From the NCBI GenBank assembly GCA_049472395.1, contig JBLIRR010000056.1, positions 1 to 10,536 of the forward strand: a stretch of DNA of 10,536 bases. Reading direction: 5' to 3'. This document shows, in pieces, positions 1 through 6,089 of this stretch; position 1 is the first letter of the stretch; every line of letters starts with the position of its first letter. The translations under genes were made by a program, and so were the position numbers. The DNA is from JBLIRR01 sp049472395. GTDB taxonomy: Bacteria; SZUA-182; DTGQ01; JBLIRR01. The notes under the pieces are model-generated. The model saw only the letters and a program-made list of their open reading frames with translations. It was not told the origin of the DNA and ran no database searches.

Positions 1-1898
1 CTGGTATACACCTGCAATGCAAGAGTGCAGTGATGTATAGCCTCCTCAATGTTCTCAGCCCGCTTCCCTTTTATGCGATTATTGTATGCGAGGGCCAGAT
101 TATTTTGGGTCATTGCCCAATTTTCTGGAAACGCCTCCCTGGTATACACCTGCAATGCAAGGGTGCAGTGATGTATGGCCTCCTCAATGTTCTCAGCCCG
201 CTCTCCCCGTATGCGATCTTTATAGGCAAGGGCCAGGTTGTTTTGGGTCATTGCCCAATCTTCTGGAAACGCCTCTCTGGTATACACCTGCAATGCAAGA
301 GTGCAGTGATGTATAGCCTCCTCAATGTTCTCAGCCCGCTTCCCTTTTATGCGCTCTTTATAAGCAACGCCTAGGTTGTTTTGGGTCATTGCCCAATCTT
401 TTGGAAATGCCTCTTTGGTATACAGCTGCAATGCAAGGTCGTAGTGGTGTATGGCCTTCTCAATGTTCTCAGCCCGCTTCCCTTTTATGCGGTTATTGTA
501 GGCATTGGCCAGGATGTTTTGGGTCATTGCCCAATCTTCTGGAAACGCCTCTTTGGTTCTCACTTGCAGTGCAAGGGTGCAGTGGTTTATAGCCTCCTCA
601 ATGTTCTCTGCCCGCTCTCCTTTTATGCGATTATTGTAAGCAAGGGCCAGGTTGTTTTGGATTCCTGCCCAATCTTTTAGGAACGCCTCCTTGGTGCTCA
701 CCTGCAATGCGAGGGTGTAGTGATGTATAGCTTTCTCAATGTTCTCAGCCCGCTCCCCTTTTATGCGGTCATTGTAGGCATTGGCCAGGTTGTCTTGGAG
801 CATTGCCCAATCTTTTGGGAACGTCTCCTTGGTTATCACCTGCAATGCGAGGATGTAGAGGTTTATAGCCTCCTCAATGTTCTCTGCCCGCTCTCCCCGT
901 ATGCGATCTTTATAGGCAATGGCCAGGTTGTTTTGGGTCATTGCCCAATCTTTCGGAAATTCCTCTTTGGTATACACCTGCAATATAAGATTGTAGTGGT
1001 TTATAGCCTTCTCAATGTTCTCAGCCCGCTCCCCTTTTATGCGGTTATTGTAAGCAATGGCCAGGTTGTTTTGGGTCATTGCCCAATCTTCTGGAAGCGC
1101 CTTTCTGGTTCTCACCTGCAATGCAAGGGTGCAGTGATGTATAGCCTTCTCAATGTTCTCAGCCCGCCCCCCTTTTATGCGCTCTCTATAGGCATTAGCC
1201 AGGATGTTTTGTGTCATTGCCCACTTCTCAGGAAACGCGTTCCTGGTATACACCTGCAATGCAAGGGTGCAGTGATATATGGCCTTCTCAATGTTCTCTG
1301 CCCGCCCACCCCGTATGCGGTCGTTATAGGCAGCGGCCAGCATGCTTTGGATTGCTGCCCACTCTTTCGGGAGCGCCTCCCTGGTCCACACCTTCAATGT
1401 AAGAGTGCAGTGATGTATGACCTTCTCAATGTTCTCTGCTTGCCCCCTTTTTATGCGGTCGCTATAGGCAAAGGCCAGCATGCTTTGGATTGCTACCCAC
1501 TCTTTCGGAAACGCTTCCCGGGTGTACACCTGCAATGCAAGCTTGCAGTGGTGTATGGCCTCCTCGATGTTCTTTTCCTCTTTTCCCAAAGGATTTTGGA
1601 CCAAACTGTTTGCGAGATCAACTTCTAATGCGGCCCATAAACTGGGTAGTGTATCTATGGTGACTATGCTTAAAGCATCTTTTAACAGCCTAATTCTTCG
1701 CGGTATTTCAGTAGGTCTGGATGGGGTACTTAACTCATTCATAATGGCATCTAGTTTTTCCTCTTCTTGTTGATTGAAGGATTGAACCTTTGGCTCTTGG
1801 GCAAAAACATTAGCAGAAATTATTATAAGGAAAATAAGGATACAATTTTTTATTACGCTTAAACAATTATAGAAGTTTATTTTTTTTGGTACTGACAT
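1..1898 (-). CDS. Secreted TPR-like 46-residue repeat protein, 3' end off the window
   Basis: The reading frame is open from the ATG at 1898 to the left edge, about 632 codons. Residues 1-34 form a signal peptide: a basic start, a hydrophobic core around residues 17-29 and a VFA-Q cleavage site, so the product is probably periplasmic or outer-surface. From about residue 110 it consists of 46-residue units. The consensus has ENIE-AI, ALQVYT, EAFP-DWA, TQNNLA-AY and RI-GERA blocks. This is a long variant of the two-helix TPR, known from bacterial TPR proteins that often end in a CHAT protease domain. Any such C-terminus lies outside the window. The first units (right-hand end) are the most diverged (AAIQSMLA instead of AMTQNNLA). 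The start is 46 nt after the DUF4384-like gene, which suggests co-transcription. The SD-like AAGGGA lies in a hairpin. The role is probably protein-protein interaction; no enzymatic residues are seen. Confidence 0.9.
   Translation of the reverse strand, partial: MSVPKKINFYNCLSVIKNCILIFLIIISANVFAQEPKVQSFNQQEEEKLDAIMNELSTPSRPTEIPRRIRLLKDALSIVTIDTLPSLWAALEVDLANSLVQNPLGKEEKNIEEAIHHCKLALQVYTREAFPKEWVAIQSMLAFAYSDRIKRGQAENIEKVIHHCTLTLKVWTREALPKEWAAIQSMLAAAYNDRIRGGRAENIEKAIYHCTLALQVYTRNAFPEKWAMTQNILANAYRERIKGGRAENIEKAIHHCTLALQVRTRKALPEDWAMTQNNLAIAYNNRIKGERAENIEKAINHYNLILQVYTKEEFPKDWAMTQNNLAIAYKDRIRGERAENIEEAINLYILALQVITKETFPKDWAMLQDNLANAYNDRIKGERAENIEKAIHHYTLALQVSTKEAFLKDWAGIQNNLALAYNNRIKGERAENIEEAINHCTLALQVRTKEAFPEDWAMTQNILANAYNNRIKGKRAENIEKAIHHYDLALQLYTKEAFPKDWAMTQNNLGVAYKERIKGKRAENIEEAIHHCTLALQVYTREAFPEDWAMTQNNLALAYKDRIRGERAENIEEAIHHCTLALQVYTREAFPENWAMTQNNLALAYNNRIKGKRAENIEEAIHHCTLALQVYT
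13..1571 (-). repeat. Tandem array of 138-bp coding repeats (12 registers)
   Basis: The landmark tgcaatgc, or a close variant, recurs at 13, 151, 289, 427, 565, 703, 841, 979, 1117, 1255, 1393 and 1531. The spacing is exactly 138 bp, with no indel. Each unit encodes 46 residues of the TPR-like protein. Copies near the left share long identical stretches: the units starting at 13 and 289 are identical for about 65 bases. Copies from 1255 rightwards are more diverged. Confidence 0.95.
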
Positions 1899-1907
1899 TT
1901 TCTTTTT

Positions 1908-1931
1908 CCCTTTTATGGTAATATAAAAGGG
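1908..1931 (-). promoter_or_regulatory. Hairpin overlapping the RBS of the TPR gene
   Basis: On the minus strand CCCTTTTA and TAAAAGGG are a perfect 8-bp inverted repeat around an 8-nt loop (TATTACCA). The 3' arm contains the AAGGGA that is the best Shine-Dalgarno candidate, 8 nt before the ATG at 1898. Folding would hide the ribosome binding site. No U-run follows, so it does not look like an intrinsic terminator of the upstream gene. Confidence 0.5.
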
Positions 1932-1944
1932 ATGGTATTTTTCA

Positions 1945-2763
1945 CTATTCATGCCATAAAAACTGGGATAACAAAAGCTCTTGACTATTCTGCGCCTTGT
2001 AGACGCAGATTTTAATCTCTTTTGGCATTACACTATTCATATTATGTTTCAATGCCTCCGTACGTTCAAAATTGTATGGCGCAAAAGCCTTTAATTCCTT
2101 CTGCATGGTTTTTAACATAGATTCTCTATCAATAGAGCCGCCTTTTAGCCCTTTAATTATTTCTTCAATCTCTCTTTTTATTTTATTGGATTTTCTTACA
2201 CTGAAATAGGCAATAAAAAGTTCAATCCCACTTTTTTCATCCAATTCCCATTTGCGTTCCTCAGAGGGTAATACTATCCATGCGTCTGGTGCGATAGGGT
2301 TTTGTTGTTGAACATCTTCTGAAGGAAATAGCTGTCTCAGATTGAATATATTAGAATCCAAATGGAAGATGTATACATACCCTTTTTTATTCAGTTTTAA
2401 TCTCATTTGAAACCCATTATCGGATTGAACAATTGGGATACCCTTAATCTCACCCTGTTTTTCCTTAAGTCCGAGGAACACGGGCGTGCCTTCACTTAAT
2501 AGGGATGCCTGTTTATATCTCCACTTCGAAACCTTTTCTAATGAATAAAATGCAAATTCACACTGCAAAGGTGTCTTGCCTGGATAGATTACAAAAGAAT
2601 ATATAATAGCGGATAGAAAGAGCACAATATTAATGGTCAGGATAATCTTTTTCTTTGAACGTACCTTTTGGCTTGTAAGTAAACCTATAGTGGAAGAGAT
2701 TGCTACAGGCAAATAATAATAAAGGGTTTTTATTACATATTTTAACAGTTCTGATTTTATCAT
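1945..2763 (-). CDS. DUF4384-like membrane-anchored protein, 272 aa
   Basis: I chose the ATG at 2763 because AGGAA lies 8 nt upstream. The frame also reaches a GTG at 2796 without a good RBS. Two hydrophobic segments lie at about residues 9-31 and 39-61, separated by the basic stretch KVRSKKK, which suggests a short membrane hairpin. The rest is soluble. Residues 112-190 resemble DUF4384: GYVYIFHLDS, then LFPSE, then PDAWIVLPSEE and a hydrophobic FIAYFS strand. DUF4384 is a beta-rich domain of unknown biochemical role, often found near TPR, CHAT or caspase-like proteins. The C-terminal 80 residues are charged and helical with no recognised motif. It sits 46 nt before the secreted TPR gene and probably forms a unit with it. 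The DUF4384 assignment comes from pattern recognition; the molecular function is unknown. Confidence 0.75.
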   Translation of the reverse strand: MIKSELLKYVIKTLYYYLPVAISSTIGLLTSQKVRSKKKIILTINIVLFLSAIIYSFVIYPGKTPLQCEFAFYSLEKVSKWRYKQASLLSEGTPVFLGLKEKQGEIKGIPIVQSDNGFQMRLKLNKKGYVYIFHLDSNIFNLRQLFPSEDVQQQNPIAPDAWIVLPSEERKWELDEKSGIELFIAYFSVRKSNKIKREIEEIIKGLKGGSIDRESMLKTMQKELKAFAPYNFERTEALKHNMNSVMPKEIKICVYKAQNSQELLLSQFLWHE

Positions 2764-2832
2764 GGATATTTTCCTAAACTTGAAAAATATTAGCACAAAA
2801 TAATGGAAAATAAAAAAAATATTTTCGTATTT

Positions 2833-3216
2833 TTATATATCCCCCCGAAAAGGTATATCTTTCTTTACACCACTCATCAAAATTATCTGCAAAACCTTCT
2901 CAACATCCGCTATCACCAGTAAACACCCAGTTAATGCAGATACATGTGCTTTTGAAGCATAATTTTCAATATACCTATAAGCATTACCCAGATATTTATC
3001 TCCATCCTTGCCGATTAAACGGCAGAGAGCAGCAGCAGATAATTCAGCCACAATCTCCTGTTTCCAGTCCTGGCCTGGTTTTAATGTTCCCATAATTTTT
3101 TTATGAGCCGCATGTGATAGTTCATGAAAAAAAACTACCTCATCCTCTGTTGCAAGAGCAACTTCTTTTTTACTGTCCGAATAATATCCATAGCAGGGGT
3201 AATTGCCTGGTATCAA
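2833..3216 (-). pseudogene. ArdC-type zincin metallopeptidase domain, N-terminally truncated
   Basis: The frame encodes FFHELSHAAH, an HExxH zinc protease motif, followed about 25 residues later by EIVAELSAAALC, which supplies the expected third-ligand glutamate. A NAYRYIENY and VLQIIL tail follows. This order matches the metallopeptidase domain (MPTase-PolyVal type) of ArdC-like proteins of plasmids and mobile elements. These normally carry an ssDNA-binding N-terminal domain of about 120 residues, which is absent here. The frame opens at IPGNYPCYGYYS, where family members are already mid-protein. It has no ATG, only a TTG at 3216, and a TGA lies two codons upstream. Just upstream the sequence switches to a fragment of an unrelated gene. 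The catalytic residues are intact, but without a proper start it is most likely a remnant. A short TTG-initiated protein cannot be excluded. Confidence 0.7.
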
Positions 3217-3332
3217 TCGTCATGGAGGACCAGCACCGCATCGTCGGCGTATTGTGAAAACAACGCATCTCCGATGCCAAGTTCCGACAGGCGTGTGGGG
3301 CAGCCGATGGACTTGAGGAACTCCTCTATACG
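3213..3332 (-). pseudogene. Fragment of iron-containing alcohol dehydrogenase C-terminus
   Basis: The minus strand reads RIEEFLKSIGCPTRLSELGI, then GDALFSQYADDAVLVLHDD and a TGA at 3213. The FLKSIGCPTRLSELGI block matches the C-terminal region of iron-type (group III) alcohol dehydrogenases, where '-S-G-PTRLSE-GI' is conserved. Only about 38 codons are present, with a TAA a few codons upstream and no start. It is visibly richer in G and C than both flanks. It is wedged between the stop of the zinc-protein gene (3340) and the truncated metallopeptidase, overlapping the latter's first codon. It is debris from recombination, or possibly an assembly join. It cannot be functional. Confidence 0.6.
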
Positions 3333-3339
3333 GTTAATT

Positions 3340-3891
3340 CTACATTATATATGGATTGGGATCATTTAAATATGCCAATAAAGTTGATCTTCTAGGATGA
3401 GAATCTAGCCACTTCTTAATTTTCTTGACCTTTTCATAGTCTTCATTGCCGAATTTCTCCAAGTATATTTGTTCCATTCTATTCGCAAGCTCGTCTTTCC
3501 TAATCTGTTTCTGCCATGATGTTGTGAATATTCTATGTATCTCATCATGGAGATTTCTGTCCTTCAAAGCATTCCATTCATTCTTATCAAGCCATACACC
3601 ATTACAGCTATTACAATGATCTAGGAAGAAATCTATACCATGACCTACTTTGAACTTAAGCAGGATATGACCACAATCGGGACACAGTATAGCTTTGTCC
3701 AAATCTTTGATATCAAATAATATATCTGAAAAGGATTTTTCTGGTAGCGTTTCTCCATGCTTATCAAGCCAATCCCAATAATCAGAAGAGGAAATCCAAT
3801 GTCCTCCACATGTACTACACTCTTTTGCTTCCAAACCTTCATCTAATTGTTTATATGATAATATAGTAGTACCACAAACTGGACAGTGCAT
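3340..3891 (-). CDS. zf-TFIIB-like double zinc-ribbon protein, 183 aa
   Basis: The ATG at 3891 is preceded by AAAGGAG five to six nt upstream, a strong RBS. The frame extends to a TTG at 3981, but the extension is low-complexity and unlikely to be translated. There are two CxxC...CxxC modules: C3/C6 with C25/C28, and C70/C73 with C93/C96. Each is followed by an aromatic (GGHWIS, NGVWLD), the hallmark of the bacterial zf-TFIIB family ('CP-CG ... C--C-G-WLD--E'). The remaining 75 residues are charged and helical (QIYLEKFGNEDYEKVKKIKKW). It is soluble, with no signal peptide. Such proteins bind zinc, but their cellular role is mostly unknown. Nothing nearby points to a partner. Confidence 0.8.
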   Translation of the reverse strand: MHCPVCGTTILSYKQLDEGLEAKECSTCGGHWISSSDYWDWLDKHGETLPEKSFSDILFDIKDLDKAILCPDCGHILLKFKVGHGIDFFLDHCNSCNGVWLDKNEWNALKDRNLHDEIHRIFTTSWQKQIRKDELANRMEQIYLEKFGNEDYEKVKKIKKWLDSHPRRSTLLAYLNDPNPYIM

Positions 3892-4096
3892 AATATCTCC
3901 TTTCTTCATAAATATAATTGGTACATAAAAGCTATCCTTTTGATTAAATATTTTTTGTTTGTCAACTTGTTGTTTTGTCAACTTTTTTTTGTCCTTTCAT
4001 AGGGAATATAACAATGAATTGAGTTGCGCGGAAAAAGAAGGGCGAGGAACGAGCCCGCAGTTTTCCAGGTCGGTCTCCAATGATGATGTCCGAACA
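3892..4096. other. Spacer with GC-richer tract, no gene seen
   Basis: No credible gene is visible. The part next to the zinc-protein gene is AT-rich and contains the duplicated TTGACAA motif. About 4021-4080 is noticeably GC-richer (gcgcgg, gggcgagg, gagcccgcag) and unlike the surroundings, possibly another small fragment of foreign coding sequence. A short palindrome, atgatgt-ccga-acatcat, spans 4083-4100 and overlaps the stop of the fused gene. It has no T-run and is a weak terminator candidate. Confidence 0.4.
3960..3981 (-). promoter_or_regulatory. Two TTGACA boxes 16 bp apart upstream of the zinc-protein gene
   Basis: On the minus strand TTGACA occurs twice (3981-3976 and 3965-3960), embedded in a direct repeat AAGTTGACAAA. 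Each matches the sigma-70 -35 consensus. I do not see a convincing -10 box at 16-18 nt from either, so a promoter is only possible. The repeat could instead be a regulator binding site. Confidence 0.3.
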
Positions 4097-4663
4097 TCAT
4101 TTAAGCAGTGGATCTTCTCTTTTTATGCACTTGCACCCTCCAAGTCTTTTACAAGATTCTTCAGCCTGTTGGTAGGCTAAATAGCCGTCAACGGCAGGCT
4201 CTGTATATACAATCAATTCGTTTTCAACATCAAATATGACATCATCTATGGCTATACGCCCCCACCATATTCTGATAAAGAGTAATTTTTCATTAATCCA
4301 ATTGATATCAGAAACGCCATGAACGTCGCTAATTGTTATAACAATTAAATGGTCTTTCTCAGCATAAATTGAAATAGTAACTTCGGGTCTAAAGCCTTCC
4401 TTTTTAAATGAGTAACCTTTATTAGGAGAGATGTTAGTAAATTTGACTGCCTTATCTAGTTTAATCCTTTCAATCTTGAAGTTTTCTTTCAGCTTTTGCC
4501 AACTATCAATCTTATGAACTATGCGTGACTCTTTCCAACAATCAGGAGGCAATCCTGGCCAATTTGGGTTAGCCAGGGTAGGGGCAGGTAATGTGGATAA
4601 TAAAATTAATATTGTTAGTATAGGCATTGTTCTGGTCATATTATTTTTACATACATTTTTCAT
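4097..4663 (-). CDS. Alternative start: secreted hypothetical protein, about 188 aa
   Basis: Read from ATG 4663, the product would be a self-standing exported protein. It has residues MKNVCKNN, then a hydrophobic core and a TLA-N cleavage site about 30 residues in, followed by a mature domain of about 158 residues with no family I recognise. A TATAAT-type -10 sequence lies at about 4715 on the minus strand (TTTATAATATAAT), but without a visible -35, and no SD precedes the ATG. M125 (4681) or M139 (4639) are also possible starts. I list this because it is the more plausible protein if the upstream SGNH-like piece is dead. Confidence 0.4.
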   Translation of the reverse strand: MKNVCKNNMTRTMPILTILILLSTLPAPTLANPNWPGLPPDCWKESRIVHKIDSWQKLKENFKIERIKLDKAVKFTNISPNKGYSFKKEGFRPEVTISIYAEKDHLIVITISDVHGVSDINWINEKLLFIRIWWGRIAIDDVIFDVENELIVYTEPAVDGYLAYQQAEESCKRLGGCKCIKREDPLLK

Positions 4664-5053
4664 ATCAAAAATCTGCTTCATGAAATTGTTAAATATAAGT
4701 AAATATATTATATTATAAAGACGATTTAATACCTTCTCTACTCCATTTGCTATATTTTGCGGCCTTTGGCTATAAAGAAGGTCATCGCCTATATCAGTAA
4801 CCAAAGCATAGATTTTCGGCTGATTTATATCTTTTGTAACATTTTCCAGTTCATCAAATAGAGGACATATAGATATCCCTTGAAATCGAAACATTGGTAA
4901 TCCTGCACGCTTTAAATAAGAGCGTCCTGGCCCATGTGCCACAAATATTGATTTAGGACCTTTAATATAATCCATTATAAGCTGAAGCGTAACAGGTAAT
5001 GATAGAGTAAGATTACTGGCTCCTACCATTACTACAAAAGTCTTTCTAAGCAT
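4097..5053 (-). CDS. In-frame fusion: SGNH-like N-terminal fragment plus secreted protein
   Basis: One open frame of 318 codons starts at the ATG at 5053, with no clear RBS. Residues 6-112 (VVMVGASNLTLSLPV, VAHGPGRSYL, ALVTDIGDDLLY, VEKVLNRL) resemble a planctomycete-type SGNH-hydrolase-like family in which 'GASNLTRGLP' is the nucleophile-type block. The family normally continues beyond this point, so the copy looks cut short. After an AT-rich linker (residues 113-130) a second protein begins at M131 (4663) or M139. It has its own signal-peptide-like segment (PILTILILLSTLPAPTLA-N), a mature part rich in beta-strand patterns, and a Cys-rich end (SCKRLGGCKCI). That part is unrecognised and may be the only functional product. 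The frame may be a chance in-frame join rather than a working two-domain enzyme, because a signal sequence in the middle of a protein makes little sense. Confidence 0.6.
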   Translation of the reverse strand: MLRKTFVVMVGASNLTLSLPVTLQLIMDYIKGPKSIFVAHGPGRSYLKRAGLPMFRFQGISICPLFDELENVTKDINQPKIYALVTDIGDDLLYSQRPQNIANGVEKVLNRLYNIIYLLIFNNFMKQIFDMKNVCKNNMTRTMPILTILILLSTLPAPTLANPNWPGLPPDCWKESRIVHKIDSWQKLKENFKIERIKLDKAVKFTNISPNKGYSFKKEGFRPEVTISIYAEKDHLIVITISDVHGVSDINWINEKLLFIRIWWGRIAIDDVIFDVENELIVYTEPAVDGYLAYQQAEESCKRLGGCKCIKREDPLLK

Positions 5054-5094
5054 GTAATTAATTGTAATAAGTTATTTTTTCAATAAAATTTTAC

Positions 5095-5120
5095 TACCAT
5101 AACGAAATCAGCGGCCTGCA
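5095..5120. repeat. Single arm-like copy of the intergenic element
   Basis: The sequence ctaccataacgaaatcagcggcctgc resembles the arms of the element at 5952-6064, sharing the CTAC..TA..GAAATC.GC.GGC pattern. It lies just after the phosphoesterase stop. There is no obvious second arm in the 82-nt spacer. Confidence 0.3.
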
Positions 5121-5135
5121 TTGATTTATTCGCAT

Positions 5136-5933
5136 CTACTCCCATTCAAATATCTCTTGAATAACGGGATGCCCATAGCGAGCTTTCCCTGTTAATGCCA
5201 CAAGGTTTGACATAATCTGAGACGAATCTCCCCCATGAGTATGACCGCATAAGACAGTCATTCGTTTATGCGGATGTTTCTTCATTATTTCACAGAGGAT
5301 GTCTCCAACGGCTTTGCATGAGAAAAACGGAAGCCAGTCAGGGGCACAATAGTGCCCATCGTACCACGCCGCTTCTCGAAATGGAGGAACATGCGTGAGA
5401 ACCACGACGTATTCCGCTGATTTAAGGGTATGTGGCAAGACTGTTCGGAAGTGTTCGCCAGCCTCGTCCCCGAGGTGGCGGAGTTGTTGAAGAAGTTCTC
5501 CCCGAGAGAGACCAGCAAGTTCGGAAACCAAGTGAAAGTCGTTTAGAATGACACCGGAGTTGTGATAGTTTCCAAGTCGCGCATCACCCCACCCATCATG
5601 TCCGATAAGGCACGTCGTTGAGTTCAGGTAGACCGCACCACAGACATTAAGCCAGTGCAATTTAGAAGATCTCTTTGACAAGTTTGTCACGGCCGCCCTT
5701 ACGCTGGCAATAGATCCGTGATAGAAATCATGATTTCCGAGGACGAAATAGATGGGAATCGCAAGCGTTTGTGCCATCTTTGAGAGATATTCCGCAACGG
5801 TAGGCGCTTGTGCAATGTCACCGGAAATGAGTATAGCGTCGGCATTTTTATCGCGCAGTTCCCCCATAAAACGATTAAATCCTGAATCGTCCAGAAATTC
5901 AAGATGAATGTCTGTTAGCCAGATTGTTTTCAT
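5136..5933 (-). CDS. Calcineurin-like metallophosphoesterase, 265 aa
   Basis: All motifs of the calcineurin-like metallophosphoesterase superfamily are present in order: D8-x-H10 (LTDIH), G38-D39 (ISGDI), G66-N67-H68-D69 (LGNHDFY), H181 (LTHVPPF) and G230-H231-T-H233 (CGHTHGG). These bind a dinuclear metal centre that hydrolyses phosphomono- or diesters. The substrate cannot be told from sequence. The length is normal, there is no signal peptide, and the protein is cytoplasmic. The gene is visibly GC-richer than its neighbours, has no clear SD before the ATG, and is preceded by a 113-bp inverted-repeat element. This suggests acquisition as a stand-alone cassette. The stop is followed within about 20 nt by a further copy of the element's arm motif. 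Confidence 0.9.
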   Translation of the reverse strand: MKTIWLTDIHLEFLDDSGFNRFMGELRDKNADAILISGDIAQAPTVAEYLSKMAQTLAIPIYFVLGNHDFYHGSIASVRAAVTNLSKRSSKLHWLNVCGAVYLNSTTCLIGHDGWGDARLGNYHNSGVILNDFHLVSELAGLSRGELLQQLRHLGDEAGEHFRTVLPHTLKSAEYVVVLTHVPPFREAAWYDGHYCAPDWLPFFSCKAVGDILCEIMKKHPHKRMTVLCGHTHGGDSSQIMSNLVALTGKARYGHPVIQEIFEWE

Positions 5934-5951
5934 TATGATGCGAACGATTAA

Positions 5952-6064
5952 GCTTACCTGCAGAAATCACATTTAAATACAATAAGTTAGCATGAAATGA
6001 TAGGCCGTCTATCCACAGCACGTATGGCATAAAAATAGCCTGCGATTTCTGATAGGTGTAGCGC
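5952..6064. repeat. 113-bp inverted-repeat element B (attC-like or BIME-like)
   Basis: The right arm (6038-6064) reads gcctgcgatttctgataggtgtagcgc. The left arm (5952-5971), read on the other strand, is tgtgatttctgcaggtaagc. They share TG-GATTTCTG, AGGT and AGC blocks, so a single strand could fold back over about 20 nt with a loop of about 65 nt. It fills the spacer between the GNAT stop and the phosphoesterase start. The left arm closely matches that of the element at 6524-6635. The size fits integron attC sites, but the GTTRRRY core is only approximate (GGTAAGC). Confidence 0.45.
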
Positions 6065-6089
6065 ATTTTAAACTTTATTATTCAATAAG

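Noticed and set aside
1..1571. CRISPR array
   Set aside because: The units are contiguous 138-bp coding repeats without unique spacers of 25-40 bp.
720..1628. Long plus-strand frame of about 300 codons in the repeat region
   Set aside because: It is the antisense shadow of the TPR-like gene. The repeats preserve open frames on both strands because the unit length is a multiple of three. The minus-strand product has a signal peptide and a recognisable repeat.
3892..3981. 30-residue N-terminal extension of the zinc-ribbon protein from TTG 3981
   Set aside because: The internal ATG at 3891 has a strong AAAGGAG RBS and begins directly before the first CxxC. The extension has no SD and is low-complexity.
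4083..4100. Palindrome atgatgt-ccga-acatcat as a terminator
   Set aside because: The stem is short, there is no T-run in either direction, and it overlaps a stop codon.
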